Below, in pieces: positions 1-6,461 of a stretch of DNA of 12,517 bases. A model generated the notes under the pieces. It was not told where the DNA came from, did not search any database, and was given only the letters and a program-made list of their open reading frames with translations. A program made the position numbers and the translations under genes. Each line of letters begins with the position of its first letter. Within the stretch, counting starts at the first letter, position 1. Origin of the DNA: Nitrosomonadales bacterium. Its GTDB lineage: Bacteria > Pseudomonadota > Gammaproteobacteria > Burkholderiales > SG8-41. The DNA is taken from the NCBI GenBank assembly GCA_009885185.1, contig VFLF01000581.1, forward strand, positions 1 to 12,517, written 5' to 3'.

Positions 1-285
1 GCGCTGCCCGATCTGCCGACGGTGGCCGAAGCCGGACACGCGGGATTTTTTGTTGATCTGTGGCTGGCGGTGTTCACGCCGGCGCAAACAACGGCAAGCA
101 ATGTGGCGCGGCTCAACAGCGAAATCCGCAAAGCCGTCGAATTACCCGCGCTGCGCGCGGAATACGCCAAAGTCGGCGTCGAACCGCGCGGCACGAGCGC
201 TGATGAAGGCGCACAGTTCGTGCGCGCGGAACATGAGAAATGGGCGAAGGTCGTGCACGAGGCGAAACTCAAAGGCGCGAATTGA
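1..285 (+). CDS. Bug/TctC-family tripartite tricarboxylate transporter substrate-binding protein, C-terminal part (5' truncated by window)
   Basis: Frame 1 is open from the first base to a TGA at 283-285 and gives 94 residues. The start lies outside the window. The text fits the C-terminal lobe of Bug (TctC-like) periplasmic binding proteins: a 'LPDLPTVAEAGH' segment, then a 'WLAVFTPAQT' strand, a helix that aligns with the usual 'VARLNSEIRKAV' stretch, a 'VGVEPRGTS' turn, and a closing 'EHEKWAKVVHEAKLKG' helix. Family members bind small carboxylates or other organic solutes in the periplasm and usually deliver them to TctA/TctB membrane proteins. Those are not visible here, and many betaproteobacterial Bug proteins are orphans. 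It lies 47 bp upstream of the first hydroxylase gene on the same strand, so it may supply the substrate of that pathway. The ligand cannot be read from this fragment. Confidence 0.88.
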   Translation, partial: ALPDLPTVAEAGHAGFFVDLWLAVFTPAQTTASNVARLNSEIRKAVELPALRAEYAKVGVEPRGTSADEGAQFVRAEHEKWAKVVHEAKLKGAN

Positions 286-297
286 TGGCCGGCATCA

Positions 298-332
298 TAA
301 TATATTGTAAGCATTTTTTTATTGAATAATTT
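298..332 (+). promoter_or_regulatory. AT-rich block before the first hydroxylase operon; candidate promoter/operator
   Basis: The 47 bp between the Bug gene and the FAD-subunit gene is strikingly AT-rich in GC-rich surroundings. It contains TATTGTAAG (303-311) and ATTGAATAA (321-329), separated by 9 nt. The same two 9-mers, separated by 11 nt, occur ahead of the second hydroxylase operon (9038-9046 and 9058-9066). TATATT at 301-306 is one mismatch from a sigma-70 -10 box, but I see no convincing -35. There is no Shine-Dalgarno sequence before the ATG at 333. The block could be a promoter, an operator, or an AT-rich unstructured leader that aids initiation; the sequence alone does not decide. 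Confidence 0.35.
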
Positions 333-1196
333 ATGAAACCTCCTGCCTTCGGTTATCACGATCCGCACACCGTGGCGGAGGCCGTCGCGTTGCTCGGCGC
401 GCTGGATAACGCCAAGCTGCTGGCCGGCGGGCAGTCGCTGATGCCCATGCTCAACATGCGTTACGTGCTGCCCGATCATGTGATCGATTTGAACCGCATC
501 GACGATCTTTGCTTCATTCGCGACGACGGCGCGGCGCTTCAGATCGGGGCCATGACGCGCCAGTGCGACATTGAATTTTCCAGCGTGGTGCGCGAACGTT
601 GTCCGCTGCTGCACGAGGCGATTCAGCAGGTTGGCCACCGGCAGACGCGCAATCGCGGCACGCTGGGCGGTTCGCTGTGCCATCTGGATCCATCGGCGGA
701 GTTGGTCACGGCGGCTGCCGCGCTCGACGCGGTGGTGACTGTCGCCGGCGCCAATGGAAGTCGCGAAATCGGCTTTGCCGATTTTGTACAGGGTTACATG
801 ACCACCGCCCTGGCGCCGGACGAAGTGCTGGTGGGTGCGCGATTTGCGCCGTGGCGCGCGGGTCACGGCCATGCCTTCGTCGAGTTCGCGCGCCGCCACG
901 GCGATTTCGCGGTGGTGTCGGCGGCGGCGCTGCTCGAAACCGACGGCGCGCACATCACGCGCGCGTCACTCACGCTGGGCGGCGTTGGGCCTGCCCCGCT
1001 GCGTATGCGCGGGATTGAACAAGCGCTGACGGGGCAGGCGCCTTCCGCAGCCCTGTTTCGCGAGCTGTGCGAGCGCTGCCGCGATATTGATGCGATGGAC
1101 GACGTGCATGCGCCGCGGGCGTACCGCCAACAACTGGCGGCGACGCTGTCGCGCCGCGCATTGATGCAGGCGCATGCGCGAATACGCCATGTCTGA
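333..1196 (+). CDS. Molybdenum hydroxylase FAD-binding (medium) subunit, CoxM-like
   Basis: This encodes 287 residues, the usual size for the FAD-carrying medium subunit of xanthine dehydrogenase/CO dehydrogenase-family enzymes. In the complex it takes electrons from the [2Fe-2S] subunit and passes them to the external acceptor. Two family FAD signatures are visible: AGGQSLMPMLNMR beginning at residue 31, and TLGGSLCHLDP beginning at residue 110 (usual form TIGGSLAHxDP), preceded by RNRG. The N-terminus 'MKPPAFGYHDPHTVAEA' matches typical family starts, which supports the ATG at 333 although no ribosome-binding site precedes it. It is the first gene of a string that continues through the small and large subunits, and its stop overlaps the next gene by 8 bp (ATGTCTGA). 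The substrate is set by the large subunit and is unknown. The family call is firm. Confidence 0.93.
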   Translation: MKPPAFGYHDPHTVAEAVALLGALDNAKLLAGGQSLMPMLNMRYVLPDHVIDLNRIDDLCFIRDDGAALQIGAMTRQCDIEFSSVVRERCPLLHEAIQQVGHRQTRNRGTLGGSLCHLDPSAELVTAAAALDAVVTVAGANGSREIGFADFVQGYMTTALAPDEVLVGARFAPWRAGHGHAFVEFARRHGDFAVVSAAALLETDGAHITRASLTLGGVGPAPLRMRGIEQALTGQAPSAALFRELCERCRDIDAMDDVHAPRAYRQQLAATLSRRALMQAHARIRHV

Positions 1197-1677
1197 GACG
1201 CGCACCCTCACGCTCACGGTCAACGGCGTCTCGCACACGCGCGAGACCGCCGTGCGCTTCACGTTGGCGGATTTTCTGCGCCAGCAATTGGGACTGACAG
1301 GTACGCACCTCGGATGCGAGCATGGCGTGTGCGGCGCCTGCACGGTGTTGATGGACGGGCGCTCGATCCGATCCTGTCTCTTGTTGGCGGTGCAGGCTGA
1401 CGGGCGCGACATCACCACCGTCGAAGGCATCGCGCCCGGCCCGGATACCCTGCATCCCTTGCAGGAGGCGTTTCGCGACAAGCACGGCCTGCAATGCGGC
1501 TTTTGCACGCCGGGTATGTTGACCACGCTGCTGGAATTTTTGCGCGACAACCCGAACCCTACCGCCGATGAAGTGCGCGTGGCGATTTCCGGCAACCTGT
1601 GCCGTTGCACCGGCTATCAGGGCATCGTCGATGCCGCGCTCGAAGCCGCCCGGCGCATGCGCGGAGCGCAACCTTGA
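1189..1677 (+). CDS. Molybdenum hydroxylase [2Fe-2S] (small) subunit, CoxS-like
   Basis: This is a 162-residue ferredoxin-like subunit that relays electrons from the molybdenum cofactor to FAD. Both cluster motifs are complete. The plant-type ferredoxin cluster uses Cys43, Cys48, Cys51 and Cys63 (GCEHGVCGACTV...RSC). The helical-domain cluster uses Cys103, Cys106, Cys138 and Cys140 (CGFCTPGM...CRCTGYQ). I chose the ATG at 1189, giving 'MSETRTLTLTVNG', because family members begin the first beta strand right after the start; an in-frame ATG at 1174 would add only five residues. The chosen start overlaps the preceding stop by 8 bp, and the stop overlaps the large-subunit start by 4 bp, so translational coupling of the three subunits is likely. 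Length and motifs are typical and nothing is missing. Confidence 0.95.
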   Translation: MSETRTLTLTVNGVSHTRETAVRFTLADFLRQQLGLTGTHLGCEHGVCGACTVLMDGRSIRSCLLLAVQADGRDITTVEGIAPGPDTLHPLQEAFRDKHGLQCGFCTPGMLTTLLEFLRDNPNPTADEVRVAISGNLCRCTGYQGIVDAALEAARRMRGAQP

Positions 1678-4004
1678 GCACGCCCGGCAAGATCATCGGC
1701 CGCCGCATCGAGCGCGTTGAAGACAACGCGTTGCTGCGCGGCGAGGGGCGCTTCGTCGACGACATTCAATTGCCCGGCATGCTGCACGCGGCCTATGTGC
1801 GCAGCCCGCACGGGCACGCCTTGATACGCGGCATCGACAAAACCGCCGCGCTGGCGCTGCCCGGCGTGCATGCGGTGTTGACGCGCGCGGACCTGTTGCC
1901 GTATCTGAAGACCGAGGAACTGGTGGTGGGGCTGCCGAGTTCCAGTTATCAGCAGGACCTTAACCGCGTGGCGCTTGCCGGGGACGAAACCGTGCATGTG
2001 GGTGAACCCATCGCCATCGTGGTGGCCGACAACCGCTACCTCGCCGAGGACGCGGCCATGCAGGTGGAAATCGATTTCGAGCCGCTGCCCGCCGCCTCCG
2101 ATTGCCGCGATGCGCTCGCGCCCGGCGCACCGCGCGTGCATCTGCGCTCGCCGCACAATGTGCTGGCGGATTTCAACATGGGTTTTGGCGACGTCGATGC
2201 CGCGTTCGCCGCCGCGCCGCACGTGTTTCGCGAATCGCTTTTTACGCATCGCGGCGGCAGCCACTCCATCGAGTGCCGCGGCTGCGTGGCCGTATACGAC
2301 AAGACCGAGGACCGGCTGACGTTGTGGAGCTCGACGCAGATGCCTCACGCCGCGCAGCGCCTGCTGTGCGACATGCTGGGGCGCGACGAAAACCAGGTGC
2401 GCGTGGTCACGCCCGATGTCGGCGGCGGCTTCGGCCCCAAGCTGGTGTTTTACCCCGAGGACGTGACCACTGCGGTCGCCGCGCTGATGCTCGGACGCCC
2501 GGTGAAATGGATCGAGGATCGCCGCGAACATTTTGTCGCCTCGACCCAGGAGCGCGATCAATACTGGGAGATGGAGATCGCGGTGGACGCCGAGGCGCGT
2601 ATCCTCGGCGTGCGCGGCGAGATGATTCACGATCACGGCGCCTACACCGCGCGCGGCATCAATCTCGCGCACAACGCCGCCGAAACCGTGACGCTGCCGT
2701 ACGATGTGCCCGCGTTTTACATGCGCGTGCGCGTGGCGCTCACCAACAAGGTGCCGGTGACGCCGGTGCGCGGCGCGGGCCACCCCGAAGGCACGTTCGC
2801 GATGGAGCGCCTGCTCGACCGCGTGGCGCGCGAGTTAAAGCTAGACCGCGCCGAAGTGCGCCGCCGCAACCTGATTCCCGCCGAGAAAATGCCGTACACC
2901 AAGCCGCTCAAGACGCGCGGCGGCACACCGGTGCTGCTCGACAGCGGCGACTACCCGAAGTGCCAGCAGTCGGCGCTGGATGCGGCGGGCTGGGCGGCGT
3001 TTCCCGCGCGGCAGGCGCGCGCGCGCCTTGAAGGCCGCTATCTGGGCATCGGTCTCGCCAATTTCGTCAAGGGCACGGGGCGCGGGCCGTTCGAGGCGGT
3101 GACGGTGCGCATCGCGCCCTCGGGCCGCGTGCATGTCTACACCGGCGCAGCCGCGATGGGGCAGGGCACGCGCACCATGCTGGCGCAGGTGGTGGCCGAG
3201 CAACTCGGCTCGGAGCTGGCCAACATCACCGTTACCGCCGGCGACACGGCGGGCATACCCATCGGCATCGGCAGCTCCAACAGCCGCGTCACGGTGATGG
3301 CGGGTTCGTCGGCGCATGTGGCGGCGGTGAGCGTGCGCGAAAAAGCGTTGATCGTCGCCGGGCACTTGCTCAAAACCGACCCCGCCGGGCTGGAGATTCA
3401 CGGCGGCAATGTGCATGTCACCGCCTCGCCTGACCGGACCGTGAGCCTCGCGCAGGTGGCGCGCGCGGTGGGCGGCATCGCGGGTTACCTGCTGCCCGGC
3501 GGCGTCGCGCCCGGCATGGAGGCCACCGAGCATGTGGTGATCGATGATATGGCTTACCCCAACGGCACTGCGGTGGCCGAGGTCGAAGTCGATGTGGAAA
3601 CCGGCGGCGTGCGTCTTGCGCGTTACGTGTTCGCGCACGATAGCGGGCGCGTCATCAACCCGATGATCGTGGACGGCCAGTTGCACGGCGGCATGGCGCA
3701 CGGCATCGGCAACGCCCTGTATGAGCGCATGCTGTACGACGCCAACGCGCAGCCACTCACCACCAATCTCGGCGAGTACCTGCTGGTGACCGCCACCGAA
3801 CTGCCGAAGTTTGAATTGATACATCACGAATCGCCGTCGCCGTTAAATCCACTGGGCGTCAAGGGCGTGGGCGAATGCGGCGTGATTCCCGCGCCGGCGG
3901 CCATCATCTCAGCGGTGGAAAACGCGCTGGAGCCGTTCAACGTGCGTATTACGCAGACGCCGATTTCGCCGGCGGAGATCATGGCGTTGCTTCAACGTGG
4001 CTAA
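1674..4004 (+). CDS. Molybdenum hydroxylase molybdopterin-binding (large) subunit, CoxL/xanthine-dehydrogenase-like
   Basis: This is the 776-residue catalytic subunit. The start is TTG at 1674 in a TTGA overlap with the small-subunit stop, with GGAG at 1663-1666 seven bases upstream; longer in-frame starts would lie inside the small-subunit gene. Cofactor and active-site motifs appear in family order: GGGFGPK (residues 250-256), VRGAGHPEG (from 365), MGQGTRT (from 495) and KGVGECG (from 730), where Glu734 corresponds to the conserved catalytic glutamate. The active-site loop reads VRGAGH. It is neither the AYxCSFR loop of true (form I) CO dehydrogenase nor AYRGAGR of form II. The gene order M-S-L nevertheless matches form I cox operons. 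Hydroxylation of an N-heterocycle, aldehyde or aromatic substrate is a reasonable inference. CO oxidation is not supported, because the copper-binding Cys is absent. Confidence 0.93.
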   Translation: MSTPGKIIGRRIERVEDNALLRGEGRFVDDIQLPGMLHAAYVRSPHGHALIRGIDKTAALALPGVHAVLTRADLLPYLKTEELVVGLPSSSYQQDLNRVALAGDETVHVGEPIAIVVADNRYLAEDAAMQVEIDFEPLPAASDCRDALAPGAPRVHLRSPHNVLADFNMGFGDVDAAFAAAPHVFRESLFTHRGGSHSIECRGCVAVYDKTEDRLTLWSSTQMPHAAQRLLCDMLGRDENQVRVVTPDVGGGFGPKLVFYPEDVTTAVAALMLGRPVKWIEDRREHFVASTQERDQYWEMEIAVDAEARILGVRGEMIHDHGAYTARGINLAHNAAETVTLPYDVPAFYMRVRVALTNKVPVTPVRGAGHPEGTFAMERLLDRVARELKLDRAEVRRRNLIPAEKMPYTKPLKTRGGTPVLLDSGDYPKCQQSALDAAGWAAFPARQARARLEGRYLGIGLANFVKGTGRGPFEAVTVRIAPSGRVHVYTGAAAMGQGTRTMLAQVVAEQLGSELANITVTAGDTAGIPIGIGSSNSRVTVMAGSSAHVAAVSVREKALIVAGHLLKTDPAGLEIHGGNVHVTASPDRTVSLAQVARAVGGIAGYLLPGGVAPGMEATEHVVIDDMAYPNGTAVAEVEVDVETGGVRLARYVFAHDSGRVINPMIVDGQLHGGMAHGIGNALYERMLYDANAQPLTTNLGEYLLVTATELPKFELIHHESPSPLNPLGVKGVGECGVIPAPAAIISAVENALEPFNVRITQTPISPAEIMALLQRG

Positions 4005-4033
4005 TTCCTTCCCGGCGCCGCGCGTGGCCGGTT

Positions 4034-4039
4034 TACAAT
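4034..4039 (+). promoter_or_regulatory. Possible -10 hexamer (TACAAT) before the PyrK-like gene
   Basis: The 65-bp gap after the large-subunit gene contains TACAAT at 4034-4039, one mismatch from the sigma-70 -10 consensus. It would place a transcript start about 24 nt before the ATG at 4070, with AGAGG (4053-4057) as a ribosome-binding site. No clear -35 is present. It may be an internal promoter that lets the PyrK/PyrD/CoxG-like genes be expressed apart from the hydroxylase. Confidence 0.25.
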
Positions 4040-4069
4040 AGCGTATCCAACCAGAGGCGCCATTCCCGC

Positions 4070-4936
4070 ATGACTACCATCACTTACGCATCCGCTCCTG
4101 AAATCGCGGGCCAGCCCGGCAGCGGGCATTCACCGGCGCAGTGTCCGGTCGAAGAAACGCTGTGCCCCGTGGCCGCGCACGAATGGGTGAACGACGAATA
4201 CAAACACCTCGTGGTCAAGGCCACGCCCAAGACGCTGGCGGCGCAGCCGGGACAGTTTTTTCAATTGCTGTGCCCGTCGCCGGATGAAGGCGATTTGTGG
4301 TTCCGGCGCCCGCAGAGCGTGTATCGCGTCGCGCGCTCCAGCGGGCGGCTGGAGTTTCTGTATAAGATCGCGGGCCGCGGCACCCAAGGGTTGGCGACAT
4401 TGAAGCCGGGCGACATGCTCAATATGGTGGGGCCGCTCGGCGTGGGGTTTCATCTGAAACCCGAATGGAAGCACGTGGTGGTGCTGGGCCGCGGCGTGGG
4501 GCTCGCGACCATGGCGCCGATTTCACAGATGGCGGGCGAGCACGGCGTGCGAGTGACCGCGCTGCTGTCGGCGCGCAGCCCCGAGCTCGCATTGGCCGCC
4601 GATTTGTTCGAGAGCGTGGGCACGGTGATCAAGCTGCTCGACACCGACGGCAGCAGCGCGGTCGAAAACGTCGAGTCGATTCTGCGCCGGCTGATCGCGG
4701 AAAAAAAAGCCGATGCATTTTTCACCTGTGGCTCGAACCGTCTGATGCAACTGATGAAAAAACTTGGGCGCGAGCACAACATACCCGGCCAGATGGCGAT
4801 GGAGCAGATCATGGCGTGCGGCCTGGGCCCGTGTTACATCTGCGTGCGTACCTTTGAAGTCAACGGCAAACTCGAAATGCGCCGCGTGTGCGTTGAAGGC
4901 CCGGTATTCGATTTGCAGGAGTGTCTCGGATGGTAG
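4070..4936 (+). CDS. PyrK-like flavin/[2Fe-2S] electron-transfer subunit of a dihydroorotate-dehydrogenase-like enzyme
   Basis: This encodes 288 residues with the ferredoxin-reductase fold of PyrK, the subunit that passes electrons between NAD(H) and the FMN dehydrogenase through FAD and a [2Fe-2S] cluster. Visible features are an FAD-binding RRPQSVYR motif in the first domain, a glycine-rich nucleotide segment GRGVGLATMAP (PyrK usually has GGGIGxAP), and four C-terminal cysteines, Cys250, Cys255, Cys258 and Cys274 (CGLGPCYIC...RRVC), spaced as in PyrK. The N-terminus carries about 40 residues before the first core strand, including Cys25 and Cys32, which is longer than usual. The start is the ATG at 4070, preceded by AGAGG; an upstream in-frame start would fall in the large-subunit gene. 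The last 7 bp overlap the PyrD-like gene, so the two products very probably form one complex. The natural electron partner is not evident. Confidence 0.85.
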   Translation: MTTITYASAPEIAGQPGSGHSPAQCPVEETLCPVAAHEWVNDEYKHLVVKATPKTLAAQPGQFFQLLCPSPDEGDLWFRRPQSVYRVARSSGRLEFLYKIAGRGTQGLATLKPGDMLNMVGPLGVGFHLKPEWKHVVVLGRGVGLATMAPISQMAGEHGVRVTALLSARSPELALAADLFESVGTVIKLLDTDGSSAVENVESILRRLIAEKKADAFFTCGSNRLMQLMKKLGREHNIPGQMAMEQIMACGLGPCYICVRTFEVNGKLEMRRVCVEGPVFDLQECLGW

Positions 4937-5877
4937 ATCTCTCGGTCAATATCAGCGGGCTGCGGCTTGCCAATCCAGTGATGCCGGGGTCGGGCACGTT
5001 CTCGGCGGAGTTCTGCAAGGTCATCGATTTAAACCGCCTCGGTGCGCTGGTCACCAAGACCGTGTCGCGGCCGTTTCGTCCCGGCAATCCGCCGCCGCGC
5101 GTGTCGGAAATCGAAGCGGGCATGATTAACTCCATCGGGCTGCCGACCAAGGGACTGCAATATTTTCTCGAGCACCAGTTGCCGGAGTACAAGCAGTTCA
5201 CTCCGCCGCTGGTATGCAGCATCACGTCGGACAAGATCGACGATTTCGTGGCGATGGCGCGTGATGTCAGCGTGCCCGGCGTGGACGCGATCGAGCTGAA
5301 TATCTCGTGCCCGACGCGCGAGCCCGGCGGCGGCAATTTCGCGCTGAACGAGGAGCACACCTACCAGGTGGTGAAACTCTGCCGCGAGGCTACGCAAAAG
5401 CCGCTGTGGGCGAAGCTCTCGCCCAACGCCGGTGATATTTCCGCCGTGGCGGAAGCCGCCGAGAAAGGCGGCGCGAACGCGGTCACGGTGTCGAACACCA
5501 TCCTCGGCCTGAAGATCAATCTCGACACCTACCAGTCGTATATCGGCCAGGGCTACGGCGGCATTTCCGGCCCCGGCATCAAGGCCATCATCCTGCGCAT
5601 GGTCAACCAGTGCGCGCGCTGCGTGAAAATCCCCGTCATCGGCTGCGGCGGCATCATGAAGGGGGAAGATGTGGTCGAGTACCTGCTCGCGGGCGCGACT
5701 GCGGTGGAAGTGGGCTACGCGAGTTTTCGCAGCCCCACCGCGATGATCGCCATCATCGAGGGGTTGGAGAAATGGTGTGACCAACGCGGCGTCAAAACCG
5801 TGGCCGAACTCACCGGCGCGATGAAAGCGCACCCGCCGCGCGACGTGTATCAGGCGGGCATGATGGGCATCAGCTAA
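4930..5877 (+). CDS. Class-1B dihydroorotate-dehydrogenase-like FMN protein, probably acting on a different ring substrate
   Basis: This encodes 315 residues forming a TIM-barrel FMN enzyme of the DHODH/dihydropyrimidine dehydrogenase type. AGGAG (4917-4921) sits 8 nt before the ATG at 4930, so this start is preferred over the GTG at 4921. Landmarks that match class-1 DHODHs are Lys43 (VTKT), Asn67 in NSIGLPT, the catalytic-loop NISCP with Cys127 as the presumed active-site base, Lys162 in WAKLSPN, Asn189 in SNTI, and C-terminal FMN-phosphate loops (GCGGI, YASF). The residue after Cys127-Pro128 is Thr129, where DHODHs have an orotate-contacting Asn and dihydropyrimidine dehydrogenases have His. 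Thr also replaces the Asn of the usual GLPN. The PyrK-like partner is encoded directly upstream. A role in reducing or oxidising a ring made by the adjacent hydroxylase is inferred; pyrimidine biosynthesis is less likely. Confidence 0.85.
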   Translation: MVDLSVNISGLRLANPVMPGSGTFSAEFCKVIDLNRLGALVTKTVSRPFRPGNPPPRVSEIEAGMINSIGLPTKGLQYFLEHQLPEYKQFTPPLVCSITSDKIDDFVAMARDVSVPGVDAIELNISCPTREPGGGNFALNEEHTYQVVKLCREATQKPLWAKLSPNAGDISAVAEAAEKGGANAVTVSNTILGLKINLDTYQSYIGQGYGGISGPGIKAIILRMVNQCARCVKIPVIGCGGIMKGEDVVEYLLAGATAVEVGYASFRSPTAMIAIIEGLEKWCDQRGVKTVAELTGAMKAHPPRDVYQAGMMGIS

Positions 5878-5899
5878 ATCTTTTTTGCCGCGGCACTCA

Positions 5900-6448
5900 A
5901 TGGACATCGACAACGCATTTGAAGTGCCGTTGCCGCCCGCGCAAGCCTGGGCGCTGCTGCTCGACATCCAGCGCATCGCCGGCTGCATCCCGGGCGCGGA
6001 ACTCACCGAAGTGGTGGACGAGCGCACCTACAAGGGCAAGGTGGCGGTGCGGCTGGGGCCGGTAGCGTTGACGCTTGCGGGGCAGGCAAATTTCGAGCAC
6101 ATCGACCACGAAGCGCGCATCGCGCGCGTCAAATGCAAAGGCAGCGACACCAAGGGGCGCGGCGCCACTGATTCGATGATCACGTTTCGCGTCGAGCCCG
6201 CCGCGACCGGTGCGATGGTGCGCATCCATAGCCAGGTGACGCTCTCCGGATCGATCGCGCAGTACGGGCGCGGCGCGGGCATGATCCAGAGTCTCGCCTC
6301 GCAGATCATTCAGCAGTTCGGCGCGTGCCTGAAAACGCGCATTGAAAAACCGGATGCCGAAACCACCGCCAAACCCATCGCAGGTCTGTCACTGATCGCC
6401 CACGCGGCGCTGGATTCAGTGAAAGAGCGATTTAAAAAAACACAATAA
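5900..6448 (+). CDS. CoxG-like SRPBCC-fold protein (CO dehydrogenase subunit G family)
   Basis: This encodes 182 residues. The N-terminus 'MDIDNAFEVPLPPAQAWALLLDIQRIAGCIPGAEL' region and the later GKVAVRLGPV and YGRGAGMIQSLASQII segments match CoxG-type SRPBCC proteins (residues about 1-145). A variable tail follows and ends in 'GLSLIAHAALDSVKERFKK', which could form an amphipathic membrane-contacting helix. Family members accompany molybdenum hydroxylases and are linked to membrane attachment and electron delivery to the quinone pool. That role is extended to this protein by inference. The ATG at 5900 is chosen because the family starts with this strand; a TTG at 5885 would add five residues. 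No strong ribosome-binding site is present. It lies 22 bp after the PyrD-like gene, ends the operon, and meets the convergent Bug gene 13 bp later with no convincing terminator. Confidence 0.88.
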   Translation: MDIDNAFEVPLPPAQAWALLLDIQRIAGCIPGAELTEVVDERTYKGKVAVRLGPVALTLAGQANFEHIDHEARIARVKCKGSDTKGRGATDSMITFRVEPAATGAMVRIHSQVTLSGSIAQYGRGAGMIQSLASQIIQQFGACLKTRIEKPDAETTAKPIAGLSLIAHAALDSVKERFKKTQ

Positions 6449-6461
6449 AAAAATACTGACA

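Noticed and set aside
1617..2783. Long minus-strand open frame (388 codons) opposite the first large subunit
   Set aside because: Its translation is rich in His, Arg and Ala with no domain, and it mirrors the GC-biased codons of the well-supported plus-strand gene.
2841..3827. Minus-strand open frame of 328 codons opposite the first large subunit
   Set aside because: It is the same antisense shadow effect. The plus strand carries conserved molybdopterin motifs across this stretch.
333..4004. Carbon monoxide dehydrogenase operon
   Set aside because: Gene order fits, but the large subunit lacks the AYxCSFR loop with the copper-binding Cys, so a CO dehydrogenase call would be wrong.
4070..5877. 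Standard pyrimidine-biosynthesis pyrK-pyrD pair
   Set aside because: Operon context, the Thr129 change and the usual presence of class-2 DHODH in proteobacteria make a catabolic or other role more likely. The possibility is not excluded.
5029..6027. Minus-strand open frame of 332 codons opposite the PyrD-like gene
   Set aside because: It has no recognisable domain and would overlap the whole PyrD-like gene, whose active-site motifs are clear.
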